Positions 6,981-8,909 of a stretch of 8,909 bases of DNA are shown here, one piece after another; the stretch's first letter is position 1, and each line of letters opens with the position of its first letter. The notes under the pieces were generated by a model. The model worked only from the letters and a program-made list of their open reading frames with translations. It ran no database searches and was not told where the DNA came from. Made by a program: the position numbers and the translations under genes. This stretch comes from Lysobacteraceae bacterium UBA6001 (lineage in GTDB: Bacteria > Pseudomonadota > Gammaproteobacteria > Xanthomonadales > Xanthomonadaceae), in assembly GCA_002429615.1 (NCBI GenBank), contig DJAN01000130.1, forward strand, positions 1 to 8,909, written 5' to 3'.

Positions 6981-7620
6981 GCGCGGACGCCATCGGCTTG
7001 CCCTGTCGCGGTACCGGGGCCAGTTCCACGCGGCGGTTGCGCGCGCGGCCCTCCTCGCTCCGGTTCGAATCCACCGGCTGCTCGGCACCGAAGGCCGCCG
7101 CGAATACCGACGATGCCGGCAGGCCTTCGTCGATCAGCGCGCGGGTCACGGTCAGCGCACGCTCGGCGGATAGCGCCCAGTTGTCGGCGAAACGCCGGTT
7201 GCCCTGGTGCACCTGCGCGTCGTCGGTGAAGCCGCTCACCATCAGAATCTCGTCGCGGCCCTGCAGATACGACTTCAGCGGACCGGCCAGGCTGCGCAGG
7301 ACCTCGCGGCCCTCCGGTTGCAGTTCGTCGGAGTTCAACGCGAACAGCACGTTGCCGCGGATGCCGATGCGGCCATCGACGAAGGTCACCCGGCCGGCGG
7401 CCAACGGCGCGGCCAGGGCCTGCTCCAGCGCCTTGCGCTGCTGCGCCTCGCGCTGGTGCTGGCGGATTTCCTCGTCCAGCCGGCTGGACAGCTGCTGCTG
7501 CACGGCGATCACCCCGACCAGGATCAGCACGAAGGCGCCCAGCAGCACCGACATCAGGTCGCCGAATGCCGCCCAGACCGGCGCGGTGCCGCCCTCCTCG
7601 GCCTCGAACTCGACGCTCAT
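6970..7620 (-). CDS. MotB/ZorB-like OmpA-family protein (putative stator subunit)
   Basis: This is a 216-residue inner-membrane protein with a short cytoplasmic N-terminus (about 1-14), one membrane helix (about 15-40) and a periplasmic OmpA-like domain (about 78-202). The helix begins WAAFGDLMSVLLGAFVLIL, with D21 in FGDLMS placed like the ion-carrying aspartate of MotB and ZorB. A short helical linker rich in Gln, Arg and Glu (41-70) follows. The OmpA domain shows the expected peptidoglycan-binding signatures: NVLFALNSDEL, VSGFTDD, NWALSAERA (147-155), a Gly-Ala-Glu-Gln-Pro turn (178-182) and ARNRRVEL (193-200). There is no signal peptide, so this is a stator-type subunit rather than an outer-membrane porin or lipoprotein. 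It starts in an ATGA overlap with the DUF802 gene, as motA/motB and zorA/zorB pairs are adjacent. It is not MotB itself, since no flagellar gene is nearby. An ion-channel function is inferred. Confidence 0.87.
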   Translation of the reverse strand: MSVEFEAEEGGTAPVWAAFGDLMSVLLGAFVLILVGVIAVQQQLSSRLDEEIRQHQREAQQRKALEQALAAPLAAGRVTFVDGRIGIRGNVLFALNSDELQPEGREVLRSLAGPLKSYLQGRDEILMVSGFTDDAQVHQGNRRFADNWALSAERALTVTRALIDEGLPASSVFAAAFGAEQPVDSNRSEEGRARNRRVELAPVPRQGKPMASAHAR

Positions 7621-8909
7621 GCCGCCCCCGCGCTCGCGGCCTGGCGCATTTCCTCGACGATCTGGCGCTGCGCGAGCATGCTCAGGTCCACGACCTCGCG
7701 CGCCTGCGCGACGTAGTAGGCGAGCTGCTCGTCGCTGCGCGCCAGCGACTGCACCAGCGCCTGCTCGATGCCCTGCAGGCGCTCGGCCAGCGCGTCATTG
7801 ACCGCGGCGAAGGATTGCAGCGTGCCGCCGAAGGCGTCGCCCAGGCTGGCCACTTCGGTCGCGCCCATCGCCACCTGGGCGGCGGCGGCATCAAGCCGTT
7901 CGCTTTCCGCGCTGACGCGCTCGGCGAAGCGGGTGCCGACGCGGTCGAGCAGGTCGGCCGAGGTGGCGACCAGGGCGTCGATCGCCGCGCGCTGTTCGGT
8001 GGAGGCGTGATTCACCGCGCCGAGCAGCGTATCCAGCGTGGCGAGCATCTGGCCGCGCTCGGCCAGCATGTCGTTGTCGCGCGCCATGCTCTCCGACAGG
8101 CTCTGGCGCAGGCCGGCGATGACTTCCGCCGCCGCCTGCGGCGCGGCCGCGGCGGTCTTCACCAGCCGCGCGACTTCCTCGATGGTCGCGCTGGCCTGCG
8201 CCTGCGTGGCCTCGCCGAGGGCTTCGCCAGTACGGCGCAACGCATCGCAGGTGTCCTGCTGGCGCTGCGCGGCTTCCACGCCGGCCTGCAGCCAGTCCTC
8301 GCGCAGGGCGGTGCCGGCGGCGGCCAGCGTGTCGCGCCATTGCGCCAGTCGCTGTTCGTCCTGTGCGGCCAGTTCGGCATGCAGGCGTGCATGTGCCTCG
8401 CCCGCGCGTACCACCCAGGCGTCGGAATGGCGTTCGATCGATTCCGCCGCGGCCGACAACGCCAGGTTCTGCGATGCGGTGAGCGCGATGTTGGTGTCTT
8501 CCTGGCGCGTGAGCGCCTGCCCCCAGGCGTCACGCATGCCCTGCGTCGTCGCGTCCAGGCGCGCGCTGACCGCGTCGACCAGTCCGTCGCCGCGCTGCGC
8601 GAAGTCCTCGCTGAAGCGCAACAGCGCGCCATCCAGCGAGGCGGTGAGTGCCGCATTGGCTTGGCGCTGCGCGTCGATCGCCGCGATCCAGGCCGACGAT
8701 GCGCCCTGGCCCGCCGCTTCGAAGCCCGCCGACAACGTGTCGAAATGCTGCTGGGCGGCGCGCGCGACCCCCGCCTGCAGCGCGGCGCCCTCGCGGGCCA
8801 GGCCGGCCATCGTGGTATCCACCACCGGCTGCAGGCCCGCGCCGATCGCGCGCGCGCCGTCCGCCACCGCCTGCTGCAGCGCACGTTCGAGCGTGGCCGA
8901 CAGCGCGGC
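7617..8909 (-). CDS. DUF802-type coiled-coil protein, C-terminal 430 residues (gene runs off the right edge)
   Basis: The frame is open from the right edge to the stop at 7617-7619, giving 430 residues with no plausible start in view; the GTG at 8867 is internal. The visible part is almost wholly helical and rich in Ala, Gln, Glu, Arg and Leu, with few prolines, like a long coiled-coil or stalk. Degenerate tryptophan-anchored units recur: SSAWIAAIDAQRQANAALTAS, DAWGQALTRQEDTNIALTAS and DWLQAGVEAAQRQQDTCDAL. The tryptophans are spaced 55 and then 77 residues apart, both multiples of 11. I recall that DUF802 proteins of Xanthomonas and Burkholderia occur in this gene order and carry N-terminal membrane helices resembling MotA/TolQ/ExbB, followed by a long helical tail. 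That N-terminal part is outside the window, so it cannot be checked here. By itself the visible region could be mistaken for a chemotaxis-receptor or apolipoprotein-like helical protein. It is translationally coupled to the OmpA-like gene. Confidence 0.7.
   Translation of the reverse strand, partial: AALSATLERALQQAVADGARAIGAGLQPVVDTTMAGLAREGAALQAGVARAAQQHFDTLSAGFEAAGQGASSAWIAAIDAQRQANAALTASLDGALLRFSEDFAQRGDGLVDAVSARLDATTQGMRDAWGQALTRQEDTNIALTASQNLALSAAAESIERHSDAWVVRAGEAHARLHAELAAQDEQRLAQWRDTLAAAGTALREDWLQAGVEAAQRQQDTCDALRRTGEALGEATQAQASATIEEVARLVKTAAAAPQAAAEVIAGLRQSLSESMARDNDMLAERGQMLATLDTLLGAVNHASTEQRAAIDALVATSADLLDRVGTRFAERVSAESERLDAAAAQVAMGATEVASLGDAFGGTLQSFAAVNDALAERLQGIEQALVQSLARSDEQLAYYVAQAREVVDLSMLAQRQIVEEMRQAASAGAA

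Noticed and set aside
6462..7801. Plus-strand open frames (6462-7229 and 6902-7801) opposite the stator-like operon
   Set aside because: They are shadows of the OmpA-like and DUF2894-like genes and have low-complexity translations.
8867..8909. GTG at 8867 as the start of the DUF802-type gene
   Set aside because: The frame continues open to the window edge in the same helical style, there is no Shine-Dalgarno, and the family is expected to be much longer.
6363..8909. Genuine flagellar motAB or a complete Zorya defence system
   Set aside because: No flagellar gene and no zorC or zorD is present, and the gene after the MotB-like protein is DUF2894-like. Only the stator-type architecture is shared.

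Overview
The window is very GC-rich, densely packed bacterial DNA. It most likely comes from the Xanthomonadaceae or Lysobacteraceae (the Stenotrophomonas, Pseudoxanthomonas, Lysobacter, Luteimonas and Xanthomonas group). This rests on base composition, the REP sequence at the left end, and the DUF802 / OmpA-like / DUF2894 gene set at the right end. The genus cannot be fixed from the sequence alone. I recognise no tRNA, rRNA, CRISPR array, insertion sequence or integrase.

Layout. (1) 23-84: a perfect 24-bp inverted pair of REP sequences (a REPIN) beyond the 3' end of the first operon. (2) 153-1885, minus strand: a two-gene two-component system, a membrane histidine kinase of the HisKA_3 (NarX/DesK) type followed by a NarL/LuxR-type response regulator, with an ATGA stop/start overlap. 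(3) 1886-2031: a divergent intergenic region. (4) 2032-2631, plus strand: an isoprenylcysteine carboxyl methyltransferase (ICMT)-like membrane protein with a strong Shine-Dalgarno. (5) 2632-2732: a regulatory region with two FadR/LldR-type palindromes, TGGT-NNN-ACCA, whose centres are 98 bp apart and which flank a possible promoter. (6) 2733-6341, plus strand: the lactate utilisation operon lldR-lldD-dld, with overlapping gene junctions. (7) 6363-8909, minus strand and convergent with the lactate operon: a DUF802 coiled-coil protein (its N-terminus lies past the right edge), a MotB/ZorB-like OmpA-family protein, and a DUF2894-like protein, all overlapping.

How the genes work together. lldR-lldD-dld is a self-contained lactate oxidation unit. 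LldR senses lactate and probably represses its own operon through the twin operators. LldD oxidises L-lactate and Dld oxidises D-lactate to pyruvate at the membrane, passing electrons to quinone. No lactate permease is present in the window. The right-hand operon looks like part of a poorly described envelope machine. A single-pass protein with the stator aspartate in its membrane helix and a periplasmic peptidoglycan-binding OmpA domain is translationally coupled to a long helical protein. This is the arrangement of MotAB and Zorya ZorAB stator pairs, but with DUF proteins in place of flagellar or zorC/zorD genes. It is the best candidate for an under-described system in this window.
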